A stretch of DNA of 64,000 nucleotides, from the NCBI RefSeq assembly GCF_003667565.1, contig NZ_RCUX01000006.1, forward strand, positions 1 to 64,000, in the 5' to 3' direction. The position numbers and the translations under genes were made by a program. Source of the stretch: Mycetocola tolaasinivorans. Lineage in GTDB: Bacteria > Actinomycetota > Actinomycetes > Actinomycetales > Microbacteriaceae. The notes under the pieces are model-generated. The model was not told where the DNA came from. It saw nothing but the letters and a program-made list of their open reading frames with translations, and made no database searches. Of this stretch, positions 63,317 to 64,000 are shown piece after piece. The stretch's first letter is position 1; the number at the start of each line of letters is the position of its first letter.

Positions 63317-63322
63317 TAGACT
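63317..63322 (+). promoter_or_regulatory. Putative -10 element for serS
   Basis: TAGACT ends seven bases before the GTG at 63329. A transcript start near the GTG would make a leaderless mRNA. No Shine-Dalgarno precedes the GTG. The same hexamer ends nagB at 11358-11363. Confidence 0.5.
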
Positions 63323-63328
63323 GGGTGG

Positions 63329-64000
63329 GTGATTGATCCCGTACTTCTGCGTGAAAACCCCGACCGTGTCCGTGCCTCCCAGGTTGCCCGTGGGTCCTCC
63401 CCGGCCCTCGTAGACAGCGCCCTCGAGGCAGACGCGTCGCGTCGTTCGACGATCACCGCCTTCGAGGAGCTTCGCGCCGAGCAGAACGCCTTCGGCAAGA
63501 CCGTCGCGCGCGCTCCCAAGGAGGAGAAGGCCGCGCTCGTCGCGCAGGCCCAGGAGCTTGCCGCCGCCGTGAAGAACGCGCAGCAGGTTGCGAACCAGGC
63601 CGAGGAGGCCTACCAGACCGCGGTGCGCGCGATCGAGAACATCGTGCTTGATGGCGTACCCGAGGGTGGCGAGAATGACTTCGTGACCCTGCGCGAGGTG
63701 GGCGAGAAGCCCACCTTCGACTTCGAGCCCCGCGACCACCTCGCCCTCGGCGAGATCCTCGGTGCCATCGACATGGGCCGCGGTGCCAAGGTCAGCGGTG
63801 CGCGCTTCTACTTCCTGCGCGGCATCGGTGCCCGACTCGAGATCGCCCTGATGAACCTCGCCCTGGATCGCGCCCTCACGGCCGGTTTTGTGCCGCTGAT
63901 CACCCCCACCCTGGTGAAGCCCGAGATCATGGCCGGTACCGGATACCTCGGTGCCCACGCGGATGAGATCTACCACCTGCCCGCCGATGACCTCTACCTC
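63329..64000 (+). CDS. serS: Seryl-tRNA synthetase (partial, continues past window)
   Basis: The first 224 residues, open to the window end. N-terminal IDPVLLRENPDRVRASQ, the long antiparallel coiled coil (about 40-105: AEQNAFGKTVARAPKEEKAA and following), and the beginning of the class-II catalytic core (GARFYFLRGIGARLEIALMN, motif 2 region follows outside). The GTG start matches family N-termini (MIDPVLLREN). It charges tRNA-Ser and, in selenocysteine users, tRNA-Sec. Confidence 0.93.
   Translation, partial: MIDPVLLRENPDRVRASQVARGSSPALVDSALEADASRRSTITAFEELRAEQNAFGKTVARAPKEEKAALVAQAQELAAAVKNAQQVANQAEEAYQTAVRAIENIVLDGVPEGGENDFVTLREVGEKPTFDFEPRDHLALGEILGAIDMGRGAKVSGARFYFLRGIGARLEIALMNLALDRALTAGFVPLITPTLVKPEIMAGTGYLGAHADEIYHLPADDLYL

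Overview
The window is a chromosomal stretch of a high-GC Gram-positive bacterium. GC-rich third codon positions, frequent GTG/TTG starts, ABC sugar importers without their own ATPase, a SufS/SufU pair, a ClgR-type regulator and an LPxTG surface protein all point to Actinobacteria, most likely a Microbacteriaceae-like lineage (inference from gene style, not from a search).

Layout. 1-11.5 kb: a 5S rRNA (tail of an rRNA operon), a NarL-type two-component pair, a DUF4352 protein, and an amino-sugar operon (ROK repressor, solute-binding lipoprotein, two permeases, GH3 N-acetylhexosaminidase, ROK kinase, NagB) that runs into a second, isolated 5S gene. 11.5-16 kb: a gene remnant, an orphan Phd-type antitoxin, an MBL hydrolase, a ClgR-like regulator, a FadR-type regulator with a clear operator, a 2-hydroxyacid dehydrogenase and an aldo/keto reductase. 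16-23.4 kb: a sugar locus (LacI regulator, Gfo/Idh/MocA dehydrogenase, ThuA protein, unknown protein, ABC importer). 23.4-29.7 kb: MarR/MFS pair, serine hydrolase, DUF427 protein, thioredoxin-like protein, histidine phosphatase, lipoate ligase and an orphan DNA methyltransferase. 30-32.5 kb: a flavin monooxygenase and an acyl-CoA-dehydrogenase-like partner.

32.7-43 kb: a four-gene ABC transporter followed upstream by a D-aminoacylase, a PLP-dependent D-amino-acid enzyme and a divergent RidA protein, which together look like an N-acyl-D-amino-acid utilisation locus. It is interrupted by about 1.6 kb of foreign-looking DNA carrying a broken DUF6973-like gene and a membrane-anchored exo/endonuclease/phosphatase-fold protein. 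The insertion is bracketed by a 144-bp, about 95% identical repeat of the 3' end of the D-aminoacylase gene. A degenerate VbhA-like antitoxin lies nearby.

43-64 kb: ArsR plus a flavoprotein, another Gfo/Idh/MocA enzyme, DoxX, SufU/SufS, a TIG-amidase lipoprotein with a vestigial second 3' tail, a TetR/flavin-oxidoreductase/E2-core operon with a divergent MFS pump, threonine synthase, phosphoglucomutase, prephenate dehydratase, NADP-glutamate dehydrogenase, a diacylglycerol-kinase-like enzyme and the start of serS.

The most striking system is at 59.25-62.02 kb. A sortase-type (LPSTG) surface protein with a single cohesin-like domain overlaps by 4 bases a secreted amidase carrying an N-terminal type-I dockerin with two complete calcium loops. 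This reads as a minimal two-gene cohesin-dockerin pair that would dock an amidase, not a glycosidase, on the cell wall.
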